The translations under genes were made by a program, and so were the position numbers. The notes beneath the pieces are model-generated. The model was given only the letters and a program-made list of their open reading frames with translations, ran no database searches and was not told where the DNA came from. This document shows positions 1 through 7,283 of a stretch of DNA of 8,056 nt, in pieces (position 1 is the first letter of the stretch; every line of letters begins with the position of its first letter). The stretch lies in NCBI GenBank assembly GCA_963808455.1, contig CAWEHT010000441.1:1-8056 (forward strand), given 5' to 3'. This stretch comes from CAWEHT01 sp963808455. Its GTDB lineage: Bacteria > Chloroflexota > Anaerolineae > CG2-30-64-16.

Positions 1-1
1 T

Positions 2-34
2 TCGGGCATGCTGCGCGAGGATGAAAATGAGTAG
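2..34 (+). CDS. possible C-terminal tail of an upstream gene
   Basis: Frame 2 reads SGMLREDENE and then a TAG stop at 32-34. This short, charged, protein-like end could be the last ten codons of a gene that starts left of the window. The other two plus frames give less protein-like text here. Eleven codons are too few to assign a family, and the call rests only on composition and the stop. Confidence 0.2.
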   Translation, partial: SGMLREDENE

Positions 35-126
35 GTATCTCCACGCTTCGGCCTGCGTGCGTTCGCGCCGGTTGTCCAGACAGCCCAAGCAAGCTGGCCG
101 GCGAATTTTGCAGGATGGCGGGTAGA

Positions 127-161
127 GCGCCGAGGCCGCCACAGGGCGGCTCCCTCGGCGC
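127..161 (+). other. strong GC hairpin in the leader
   Basis: GCGCCGAGG plus CCGCC (127-140) pairs with GGCGG (145-149) and CCTCGGCGC (153-161). This gives 14 base pairs with a 4-base ACAG loop and one 3-base CTC bulge. There is no T-tract on either side, so it is not a classic intrinsic terminator. It may end the upstream transcript, fold in the leader of the next mRNA, or have no role. Confidence 0.5.
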
Positions 162-202
162 ACGGGATGCGCGGCCGGGCAGGCTGCGCCCATGTCTGAC
201 CA

Positions 203-228
203 CGGAGTCCCCGGGGGGGAGAGCTCCG
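203..228 (+). other. weaker hairpin in the leader
   Basis: CGGAG TCCCC (203-212) can pair with GGGGA (216-220) and CTCCG (224-228), leaving a 3-base GGG loop and a 3-base GAG bulge. It lies between the stronger hairpin at 127-161 and the direct repeat. Its role is unknown; such pairings also arise by chance in GC-rich DNA. Confidence 0.3.
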
Positions 229-232
229 GCTC

Positions 233-271
233 GCCGGGCTCCCGCGGAGGGCCGTCAAGCCGGGCTCCCGC
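233..271 (+). repeat. 13-bp direct repeat, period 26
   Basis: GCCGGGCTCCCGC occurs at 233-245 and again, identical, at 259-271, separated by 13 unrelated bases. A 26-bp spacing could suit a dimeric regulator bound on one DNA face (about 2.5 turns does not fit well), or it may be a small tandem duplication. It sits about 50-90 bases before the metalloprotease start. Confidence 0.4.
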
Positions 272-310
272 TGAGAACGGCATTCGCGCGTCGCGCTTTC
301 GCTATGCAAT

Positions 311-316
311 GGAGGT
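311..316 (+). promoter_or_regulatory. ribosome-binding site deciding the metalloprotease start
   Basis: GGAGGT is followed by CCCC and the ATG at 321. It selects 321 over the in-frame ATGs at 309 and 192. The start at 321 immediately gives a signal-peptide-like N-terminus (MQRVFPWHAILALALALAC). Confidence 0.7.
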
Positions 317-320
317 CCCC

Positions 321-3300
321 ATGCAGCGAGTGTTCCCCTGGCACGCCATCCTCGCGCTGGCGCTGGCCCTCGCCTGCCTCGGAGCCGCGCAGTCGCTCGG
401 CGGCGGGCTCACGCCCGCCCTGGCCCTGGGCGCTGCCCCGACGCCGCAAACCGGGCCCGTGCCCAGCCAATATGTGCATACCCCACTGGCGCCGGCCGGC
501 ACGCCGGCGACGCTCGTCCCCGCTTCTGACGCCGTCAGCGACGAAATGCGCGTCGATACGGTGATCTACTGGCACAGCGCCGGCTATTGCCCTCCTCCCC
601 CCCCAAAGGGCCCGAAGAACGGGGCGGCCATCGGCTCCGGTCGAGCCGGCCCTCAGAGCACGGCCACTACCACAGCCGAGGTCATTGGCCGCGTCAGCAC
701 GATCGGCGCCAGCCCGGCCCGCACGATCTCCGACTATAACATAACGTGCCCCTACGCCGGCACCCCCTTCCCAGATGAAAAGTACTCCGCGGTCGTGGCC
801 GACGGCAACGATCTTTACTGGGTGGATGCCTCGGGCCTGGAGGAACTCTCCAAGAATGCCAACCCCGGCGATGCGCCCACGTTGTTGAGCGCCGCCTTCG
901 ACGACCAGAAAAACTATGCCATCGCCATCGGCCAGCAGTACATCTACCTCAGCCACTACAAGTACCAGACCTGCAAGATCATTCTTCATTGTTCTACTGC
1001 CTACGCGACGGTAGCCCAGGTAAACAAGAGCACCGGTGCCGTGACGCCGCTCCTGGGCGGCCTTTCCTCCGCGCCCGCCGAGCCCTTCAACCTGAAAGTC
1101 AACCCCGGCGAGCGCTACGTCTACTTCCTGCAGGCGGCCGGCAGCGTGAACAACCTCGTGCGGGTGAACCTGAGCAGCGGCGCCGCGACGACACTGTCCG
1201 CAGGCGTGACGGCCTACTACCCGGTGGGTTACCAAACCTTCTTCGTGGACTTACATCTGTTCCACACCGACAATGTGTACATCGCCGCGGCCCCTACGGC
1301 GGCAAGAGCGGCGCCCCGAACATCATCCTCTACAGCAACCTCGACGGCAGCTCGAGCACCGTCTACACGACCGGCGATACGACCGATAACGTCTCGATCA
1401 ACGACGTGGTGTATGACGGCACCAACATCTTCTTCTTCGAGCTGCGCGGCACACCTTGTAACGACTGCCTCTTCATCAACTACACGGGGTGGCTGTTCCG
1501 CAGCGGGCCGACCAGCCAGTCGGGGCTGGCCAACATCTACCAGACGACCAGCTCGAACCTGAATCCCCTGCTCAGCTACTCGCTCGACGACGACGGCACG
1601 TATTTGTACTGGTTGGAAGGCGGCGCCGTCCTGCGGTTAGCGAACACGGCGTCCGCGCTGCCCCAGTCCCCCATGAGCGTGGTGGGCCTGGAGGTGACAC
1701 AGGGCTCGCAGACCACCACCAACAGCGTCCCGCTGATCCAGAACAAGAACACCTGGGTACGCGTGTACGTCAAATCCGACGACTCCACGCGCGACGTGCC
1801 CGGCGTCACGGCGGAGCTGGAGCAGAGCGATAGAGGAAATTGGATCTGGCCGATCAACGGGCCGGCTATCACCGTCAAGCGCAACCCGTCGCGCCAGCAG
1901 CTCGACGATTCGTTTCTCTTCGCACTGCCGGCCTCGTGGGTCAGCGGCTCCAGCCTGGAGCTCACGGCCTTGCTGAACCCGTACCGCGACCCCCAACAGT
2001 CGGACGGCTACATTCACGACGAGCTGACCGCCGGTCCTTTCCACCTGAACGCGTCGCCGCGCCTGGAGATCCGCCTGTTCGAGTACTCTTACAACATGGG
2101 CGGCCAGACCTGGGGGCCGGCCTACAGCGAGAAGTTCGGCGACATCGCCTGGATCCAGGCCGCCTACCCCGTGGACTCGTTGAACGACGGCAACCTGGCC
2201 GCCTCGGGCGTGGGCCTGCACTGGGACTGGACCAGCATCTTCGACCAGAACCTGGCCGCCAAGGTGCGCTATCCCGTGCCCTGCCCATCCTCGGGCTGCG
2301 ATGACCTGCGCGCCAGCGCCTACGTGGCCTCGCAGATCGCCGGCATGCGCAGCACCTACGAGGCGGACGGTTATGGGGACACAGACACCACGTCCTATTA
2401 TGGGCTGATCACGGGCGGCTCGGAGCAGGTGGGCAGCCCCCCAGCCACGGTGTCCTACTTCCCTCGCGGCCAGGACAGCGCCAAGAACGCCGCCGGGCCG
2501 GCCGGGCAGGCCTACCTGGGCTGGTACGCCGCGCACGAGGTCGGCCATTCGGTGGGCCTGGGCCACCCGTTGACGGCTGCCGACGGCTCTACGGGCGGCG
2601 ACTGCGGGATCCAGGGCTCGGATTCTCTTCCTACCTACCCGCACGGCCACATCGGGAGCAACGACGACACCAGCAACACCGAGGGCTTCCTCGGCGCCCT
2701 TTCGTATTATCCTTATGACAACAGCGCCCTGGCCATCGGCAGCCAGACGATGGACTTCATGGCCTACTGCCGGCCGCAGTGGGAGAGCGACCAGAACTTC
2801 CCGCGCATCTACAAGAACCTGACCGGCAACACGCCCACCCACGCCCCTGCCCAGGTCCGGGCCGGCGGCGACTGGCTGGTGGTCTATGGCAGCATCAACA
2901 CGAGCACGAACACGGCCACGATGGACTACCTGCGCCGCGTCGTCGGATCGGTCACGGTCCCGCCCATCACGCCCGGGCCGTACGCCATCCGCCTGCTGGA
3001 TGCATCCAACGCCAAGCTGCAGGACTACGCCTTCACCCCGGACAGCGCCGACGACTCGCCGTCCCTCTCCTTCGGGCAGGTCGTGGCCTTCGTCGCCGGG
3101 ACGCGCCAGGTGCAGATCGTGCGGCTCAGCGACGGGTCGGTGCTGGCCTCGGCCTCCACGGGCGCCAACCCGCCCAGCGTCGGCAGCGTGGCGCTGTCCG
3201 GCGCGCCCTACCCAGTTTCGGGCATCGTCACCCTGGGCTGGATCGCCAGCGACGGCGACAAGCTGCCGCTCACCTTCGACGTCTGGTACAGCCACGACAA

Positions 3301-4117
3301 CGGCGCCACCTTCGATCCCCTGCAGACGAACCTGACGGCGACGAGCACGAAGATCGACACGTCGGGGCTGGGCGGCGGCAAAGGCGTATTCCGCGTGATC
3401 GCCAGCGACGGCGTGCAGACGGCCAGCGCCGACAGCCCGGCCTACACCATGGCGGACAACCCGCCCATGGCGCATATCAGCCAGCCCGCGGGAAACGCCA
3501 GCATCCACTACGGCCAGACCGTCAACTTCAGCGGTTACGCCGTCGACCCGCAGGATGGGTTCGTGGCCAGCTCCGGCCTCGCCTGGGAGATGGCGGGCGC
3601 TACTTTGGGCAAGGGTCCGGCGCTGACGGATAGTACCCTGCCGCCGGGCACGGACGTCGTCGAGCTTCTGGCCACCGACAGCGCCGGCCTCACCGGCAAG
3701 ATGTACGTCACGGTCTTCGTTGACGATAATATCGACCCGGCCGGGCCGACCCTGGAGGTGACGCCTGGCACGGTCGCCTGGGACATCAACGCCGGCGTGA
3801 CCGCCAAGCAGCAGCGGACGTTCACAGTCGACAACTCCGGGGGCGGGACCCTGACCTGGAGCGTCACGAGCAACACGACGTGGCTGAGCGTTTCGGCCAG
3901 CTCGGGCAACCAGGGCGACACGGTGGTCGCCACCGGCGACCCGACAGGTATGGTTCCCGGCCAGACACTCACGGGGAACCTGACTTTCAGCAGCAGCAGC
4001 GGCACCTCGCCGCAGCAGGTTGTGGTGCCGGTTTCGCTCACGGAAGGTAACCCTTACGCGGCCCCCTACAGCGGGACGCAGCCGACGCTGATGTACCTGC
4101 CGCTCGTAAAACGATAG
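321..4117 (+). CDS. secreted metzincin-type zinc metalloprotease with propeller-like, Ig-like and BACON-like domains (one frameshift)
   Basis: Predicted extracellular endopeptidase of about 1265 residues after one frame repair near 1289. The start at 321 follows GGAGGT. Residues 1-25 form a signal peptide (Arg, then an Ala/Leu-rich core). Residues about 130-440 carry repeated strand motifs of the LYWVD, IYLSH, VYFLQ, IFFFE and LYWLE type, suggesting a beta-propeller-like fold of about six blades. Residues about 452-575 look like a beta-sandwich (GLEVTQ, WVRVYV). The catalytic motif HEVGHSVGLGH spans H739-H749: H739, H743 and H749 would bind zinc, and E740 is the general base. The likely Met-turn is MDFMAYC, 811-817. 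Ig/fibronectin-like segments follow to about 1140, then a BACON-like domain (about 1143-1242; TLTWSVTS and WLSVSASSG) and the tail MYLPLVKR. The first frame reads to codon 1287-1289 and the second from 1289 on. One missing G restores AAGPYGG. No other stop interrupts the frame, so a sequencing error or very recent mutation is likely. The exact peptidase family is uncertain; the zinc site is clear. Confidence 0.85.
4091..4114 (+). other. C-terminal YLPLV-type tail of the metalloprotease
   Basis: The last eight residues, MYLPLVKR, follow a short linker (APYSGTQPTL) after the BACON-like domain. From memory, many secreted Chloroflexota proteins end in a closely similar IYLPLV.R/K segment. That suggests a lineage-specific surface-retention or export signal rather than part of a fold. 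The function is not established here. Confidence 0.45.
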
Positions 4118-4210
4118 GGCTCCGGCAACGGGGTCCGGGGGTGCGGCAGGGGCGTGCAGAAGGCCATGCAGGTTGGCCGCCCAAAACCTTGAACCAGGCC
4201 CAGGAACACC

Positions 4211-4418
4211 TAGGGCTTGTGAAGGAATAACTTCCCGAACCTGTCATCCTGAGGCCGGCTCCCTGACCGTGCTTCACGACCAAACATGTCAGGCCGAGGA
4301 TCCGTGTTGCCCATGCAGGGCACAACGGATACTTCGCTGGCGCCCCGCCGCGGCGCTGGCTGTCTCGTCCACCCGCTCAGTATGACAGCAGCGGAAGTTA
4401 TTGCTTTACGGGTCCCTA
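4211..4418. mobile_element. 204-bp palindromic MITE-like element flanked by TA
   Basis: The left arm (from 4213) and the reverse complement of the right arm (to 4416) both begin GGG. They share AATAACTTCC (4227-4236 and its complement 4393-4402) and CTGTCAT-n-CTGAG (4241-4253 and complement 4376-4388). About three quarters of the roughly 44 terminal bases match, with two single-base gaps. A dinucleotide TA lies directly outside each end (4211-4212 and 4417-4418), as expected for target duplication by IS630/Tc1-mariner-type transposases. No transposase is encoded, so it would be non-autonomous. It fills most of the gap between two convergent genes. Alternatives are an old intergenic repeat of another class, or a bidirectional terminator that happens to be palindromic. 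Confidence 0.55.
4298..4332. other. central hairpin of the palindromic element
   Basis: Bases 4298-4312 pair with 4318-4332 at 12 of 15 positions (ATCCGT and TTGCCC against GGGCA and ACGGAT), around the loop ATGCA. The hairpin centre, 4315, coincides with the midpoint of the TA-flanked element, so the whole element folds as one imperfect cruciform. No T-tract follows on either strand. It could still slow polymerase between the convergent genes. Confidence 0.5.
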
Positions 4419-6836
4419 TGGCGCCGGCGGCCTCTCGGGGCTCTCTCCAGCCCGGCCCAGCAGCGCGAGCTGGGCGGCCAGCTCGCGCTGCCGGCGGTCC
4501 ACGCGGCCGTTCACGGTGTCCTCCGGGTACTCGCCATCGGCTGACCTGGCGCCCGCGGGGACACCGGTCAGGATCTCGATGCCTTCATCGATGGTTCGCA
4601 CGGCCCAGACGTGAAAGCGGCCCGCGCGCACGGCCTCCAGCACGTCGTCCTGGAGCATGAGGTTGTTGACGTTGCTGGCCGGGATGATAACGCCTTCCTC
4701 GCCGGAGAGCCCTGCGGCCCGGCACACGGCAAAGAAGCCTTCGATCTTCTCGTTGACGCCGCCAATAGCCTGCACCTCGCCCTTCTGATTCACGGAACCC
4801 GTGACCGCAATGGCTTGCTTGATGGGCAGACCGGAGAGCTCGGACAGGAGGGCGTAGAGCTCGGCGCTCGAGGCGCTGTCGCCTTCGACAGGGGAGTAGC
4901 TCTGCTCGAACACGAGGCGGGCGCAGATGCTGAGAGGCTGGTCGTGAGCGTACCGGGACGCCAGATAGCCGGCCAGGATCATGATGCCCTTGGTGTGCAG
5001 GGGGCCACCCAGCTTGGCCTCGCGCTCGATGTCGATGATCCCTTCCCGCCCGATGGCCACGCTCGCGGTGATGCGGTTCGGATGTCCGAACTCGACGTCG
5101 CCGGTACTGAGCACCGATAGGCCATTGACCTGCCCGGTCTGTTGCCCGTGGACGTCGATCATCAGCACGCCACGTGCCGTCATTTCTTGCAGGCGCTGCT
5201 GCAACAGATCCGCGCGGTAGAACTTCTCGGCGATCGCCCGGCGCACGTGGGCGGCGCCGACATAGGCCGCACCGTCCTCCTGTGCATAGTAGTTGGCCTC
5301 GCGGACCACATCCGCCAGGTCGCCAAAACAGGTCGAGAGCTTGGCCTGATCCTCGGCCAGACGAGAGCCGTGCTCGATGAGCCTGGCCAGCGCGGAGGAA
5401 TCGAGATGTCTGAGACCTTCTTCCGCACAAAGGCTGCTCACGAAGACCGCATAATCCTGGATACTGGCCTGCGTGCGGTCCATCTGGCTGTCGAACTCGG
5501 CCTTGACCTTGAAAAGCTCGTCGAAATCCTCGTCGTACGCCTGCAGGAGCTGGAACACGGCGGGCCGGCCGATGAGAATGGCCTTGACCTCCAGGGGAAT
5601 GGCTTCCGGTTGGAGGGTACGGGTGGTCAGGACACCCAGACGCTGCATAGGGTCTTCGATAGTGATCTGCCGGTTCCGGAGGGCGCGCTTGAGGCTGGCC
5701 CAGGCGAGCGGGTTCGTCAGCAGCTCCTCGATGGGAAGCACCAGAAAGCCGCCGTTTGCCTGATGCAACGAACCGCGGGTGATGAGGGAGAAGTTCGTGG
5801 TCAAGGTGCCCAGCTGAGCTTCGCTCTCGATCCGGCCGAAGAGATTGGTATACGTGGGGTTGAGCTCTATCACGACCGGCGCACCGGTGAGCGCAGCGTT
5901 GTCAACCAGAACGTTGACGGCGTAGCGGTTCATGGGCAGCGCAGGTGCCCTGGGGGCCTGCGGGTCCTGCGGCGCCCCTGCCTCTCCGTCGGAGCGGAAG
6001 TCGGGCAGGTGAGACACGATATCATCCCGAACCTGCTCGAGATGGGACATGACTTCAGGCAAGTCGCCGTACTTCTCCGTGATGTCGTCGAAGGGATGCT
6101 TGAGGGCATAGAGAGCGACCTGACGGTCGAGCTCGCCCTGTTCTTCGACGGCCTTGTTCTTGAGCCGGTTTACCTGCCTCAAGGCACCGTCGATCTCGGC
6201 CCGCAATTCTTCCTCGCGCCTGGCGACGTCGGCCTTTTCTTCCGGACTCAGCGCGGTGAATTCCTCAGGCGATATGGTGTGGCCGCCACGCAACGGGAGG
6301 GTCACAATCCCAGCCGGGCCAGGCTGAATGACAAAGCCCTTCTGCTGGGCCGTTTCGTTGACCCGAACCTGGAGGGCATCCAATACCTTGCCGCGAGCGT
6401 GATCCAATTCCTGGCGTTGCGCCGCGTATTCTTCGCTCTCGAAGGCCGCGCGCGCAGCGTGCGGAGGGACGACTCGACGAGCGTCGTCATGTCCGACCTG
6501 AATCGGACAGCGCGGCCGGCCGGCAGGCTGATCGCATCAGGGCGCGCCGGATCGCGGAAGTTATTGACGTAGCACCAGTCAGGTGGCACCGGACGGCCCC
6601 GGGCGGACTCCTGGAGGAAGCGCGGTCACGGCCGTGGCGCGGCCGGTTCCCGGGAGGCCAGAGACGAAGATGTTGAAGCCGGGGGCGCGGATGCCGAGGC
6701 CAAACTGAAGCGCTTTGGTCGAGCGCTGCTGGCCGATGATGGCTTTGCCAGGGCTGAGCTCCTCGCTGGTGCTGAAGCTCAACGTCTCGGGGTCACAGAT
6801 CTTGCGGAGTCTTTCCACGGGTACTTCAGCTTGCAT
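4416..6836 (-). CDS. Lon-family (S16) AAA+ protease, AAA_32/LonB-like, two frameshifts
   Basis: Cytoplasmic serine protease of about 805 residues after repair, near the family's usual length of roughly 800. The ATG at 6836 gives MQAEVPVERL, the usual N-terminus of this group. Walker-A-like GLPGTGR is at residues 60-66, with Arg where Lys is usual in other AAA+ proteins. Then come the family motif WCYVNNFRDP (87-96), a charged helical or coiled-coil region (about 195-235), VNVLVDN with NPTYTNLFGRIE (about 307-335), ANGGFLVLPIEELLTNP (359-375) and the protease domain. The catalytic Ser653 lies in EGDSASSAE (codon 4877-4875) and Lys696 in GGVNEKIEGFF; the 43-residue gap equals Ser679-Lys722 of E. 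coli Lon. Two shifts break it: an extra base near 6620 (restores TAFLQESARG) and two extra bases, or one missing, in the CG run 6456-6448 (restores LRAAFESEEY). Read unrepaired, the first frame ends at TGA 6581-6579. The likely role is degradation of damaged proteins; whether it hydrolyses ATP is open. The stop TAG lies at the edge of the palindromic element. Confidence 0.85.
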
Positions 6837-6845
6837 TTCTTTGCG

Positions 6846-6853
6846 CCCTTTCC
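6846..6853 (-). promoter_or_regulatory. likely ribosome-binding site of the Lon-family gene
   Basis: GGAAAGGG lies nine bases before the ATG at 6836. It is a partial Shine-Dalgarno match, weaker than the AGGAGGT further upstream at 6911-6906, but it fits the family-typical protein start. Confidence 0.4.
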
Positions 6854-6899
6854 GCGACGGATTGCTTTCCGACAAGCACACGATGGGGCGAGAGGTCGC

Positions 6900-6914
6900 T
6901 ATGCTACCTCCTTT
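6900..6914 (-). promoter_or_regulatory. orphan AAAGGAGGT with an ATA codon at start distance
   Basis: AAAGGAGGT (6914-6906) is a near-perfect Shine-Dalgarno sequence. At normal spacing it is followed by ATA GCG (ATA at 6902-6900), in frame with the Lon-family gene and open for 22 codons to its ATG. A true ATG there would give a protein starting MATSRPIV. Either the start codon was mutated or misread, or a rare ATA start or the in-frame GTG at 6881 is used, or the motif serves no gene. Confidence 0.4.
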
Positions 6915-6995
6915 GCGAAGAGAAGCGGCGAACGACGGGCGTGCCTTGAGGTCCCTGAGAGGGCTGAACCGAAAGGCCCGACCGGCCACGTTCCG

Positions 6996-7024
6996 GTTAT
7001 CGCGGATTCCGTGGGGGATGTCAA
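6996..7024 (-). promoter_or_regulatory. sigma70-like promoter for the Lon-family gene
   Basis: On the minus strand a perfect TTGACA (7024-7019) is followed, after exactly 17 bases, by GATAAC (7001-6996), which matches TATAAT at four of six positions. It points at the Lon-family gene and would leave a leader of about 150 bases. The -35 overlaps the TGA that ends the upstream remnant. No CIRCE-type heat-shock operator (TTAGCACTC-N9-GAGTGCTAA) is visible nearby. Confidence 0.45.
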
Positions 7025-7262
7025 GGGAGGGGCAGTGAGGCGGGCGCCAGCAGAACATCTGTGGTAGTATGCCAGGCGAAGGCAGCGGCAGCGTTTGCAG
7101 CGCGTCGAAGCACCTTGGCCAGTTCGTGTGTGGCCTGGCCGGTGAGGAACGGTGCATCAAACAAGCTGGCGGCGATCTCGGGGCACTGGCGTTCGAAAGC
7201 AATTGGAGAAGGTGGCTAAAGACCGCCTCAGCGATCCCGCCGAGCAGGGCTTCGGTGATCAC
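7021..7262 (-). pseudogene. decayed N-terminus of a STAND/NACHT-type NTPase
   Basis: The GTG at 7262 sits seven bases after GAAGGGG and 21 bases after the stop of the DUF499-like gene. The first frame reads MITEALLGGIAEAVFSHLLQL. After a shift near 7201, a second frame reads FERQCPEIAASLFDAPFLT, continues through HELAKVL and ends at TGA 7023-7021. From memory, this pattern (short helical start, then F.RQ.PE..ASLFD..FL, then ELA..L) resembles an N-terminal domain found before NACHT/WD40-type NTPases in Chloroflexota. In intact members I expect a further roughly 25 residues where the shift lies, so an internal deletion is likely. No NTPase domain or WD40 repeat is present downstream: the Lon promoter begins where this ends. 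The match is from memory and unverified. It could instead be a small independent gene with one frame error. Confidence 0.4.
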
Positions 7263-7269
7263 TTTGCTG

Positions 7270-7276
7270 CCCCTTC
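7270..7276 (-). promoter_or_regulatory. ribosome-binding site of the STAND-like remnant
   Basis: GAAGGGG ends seven bases before the GTG at 7262. Its presence supports a real translation start here and argues that the remnant was once a gene co-transcribed with the DUF499-like gene just upstream. Confidence 0.4.
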
Positions 7277-7283
7277 AAATGTG

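Larger units (their letters stand above)
35..320 (+). other. non-coding leader of the metalloprotease gene
   Basis: About 285 bases without a convincing gene. The frame of the downstream gene stays open upstream to an ATG at 192, but the extra N-terminus is low-complexity Gly/Ser/Pro/Arg text and would put 43 residues in front of the signal peptide, so it is probably untranslated. The region is rich in secondary structure: a hairpin at 127-161, a weaker one at 203-228, and a 13-bp direct repeat at 233-271. I looked for -35/-10 pairs with a 16-18 bp spacer and found none convincing. Confidence 0.5.

Noticed and set aside
192..320. Upstream ATG at 192 as the protease start
   Set aside because: It adds 43 low-complexity residues before the signal peptide and has no ribosome-binding site; the ATG at 321 has GGAGGT.
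597..604. Run of eight C as a possible further frameshift site
   Set aside because: Protein-like sequence continues in the same frame on both sides (CPPPPPKGPKNG).
255..1235. Minus-strand frame of about 326 codons over the start of the protease
   Set aside because: It runs opposite the signal peptide and first blades, and its text is low-complexity.
1281..1300. Programmed -1 ribosomal frameshift in the protease
   Set aside because: The in-frame codons GCG GCC CCT do not form an X XXY YYZ slippery site, and no pseudoknot-like structure is obvious just downstream.
1637..3508. Long minus-strand open frame of about 620 codons opposite the metalloprotease
   Set aside because: Composition is Arg/Gly/Val/Ala-rich with no domain-like motifs, while the plus strand carries a clear zinc motif and strand repeats. 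High GC removes stops from the opposite strand.
4195..4222. CAGGCCC / GGGCTTG inverted repeat after the protease as an intrinsic terminator
   Set aside because: The seven-pair stem includes one G-T wobble, has an 11-base loop and no following T-tract; the right half overlaps the palindromic element.
6554..6566. GCGGAAGTTATTG shared with the right arm of the palindromic element (4391-4403)
   Set aside because: Within the Lon-family gene it encodes, on the minus strand, the conserved residues VNNFR, so the match is more likely coincidence than a second element end.
5142..6572. Plus-strand open frame of about 476 codons opposite the Lon-family gene
   Set aside because: It mirrors highly conserved Lon codons, has no recognisable motifs or good ribosome-binding site, and is explained as a shadow.
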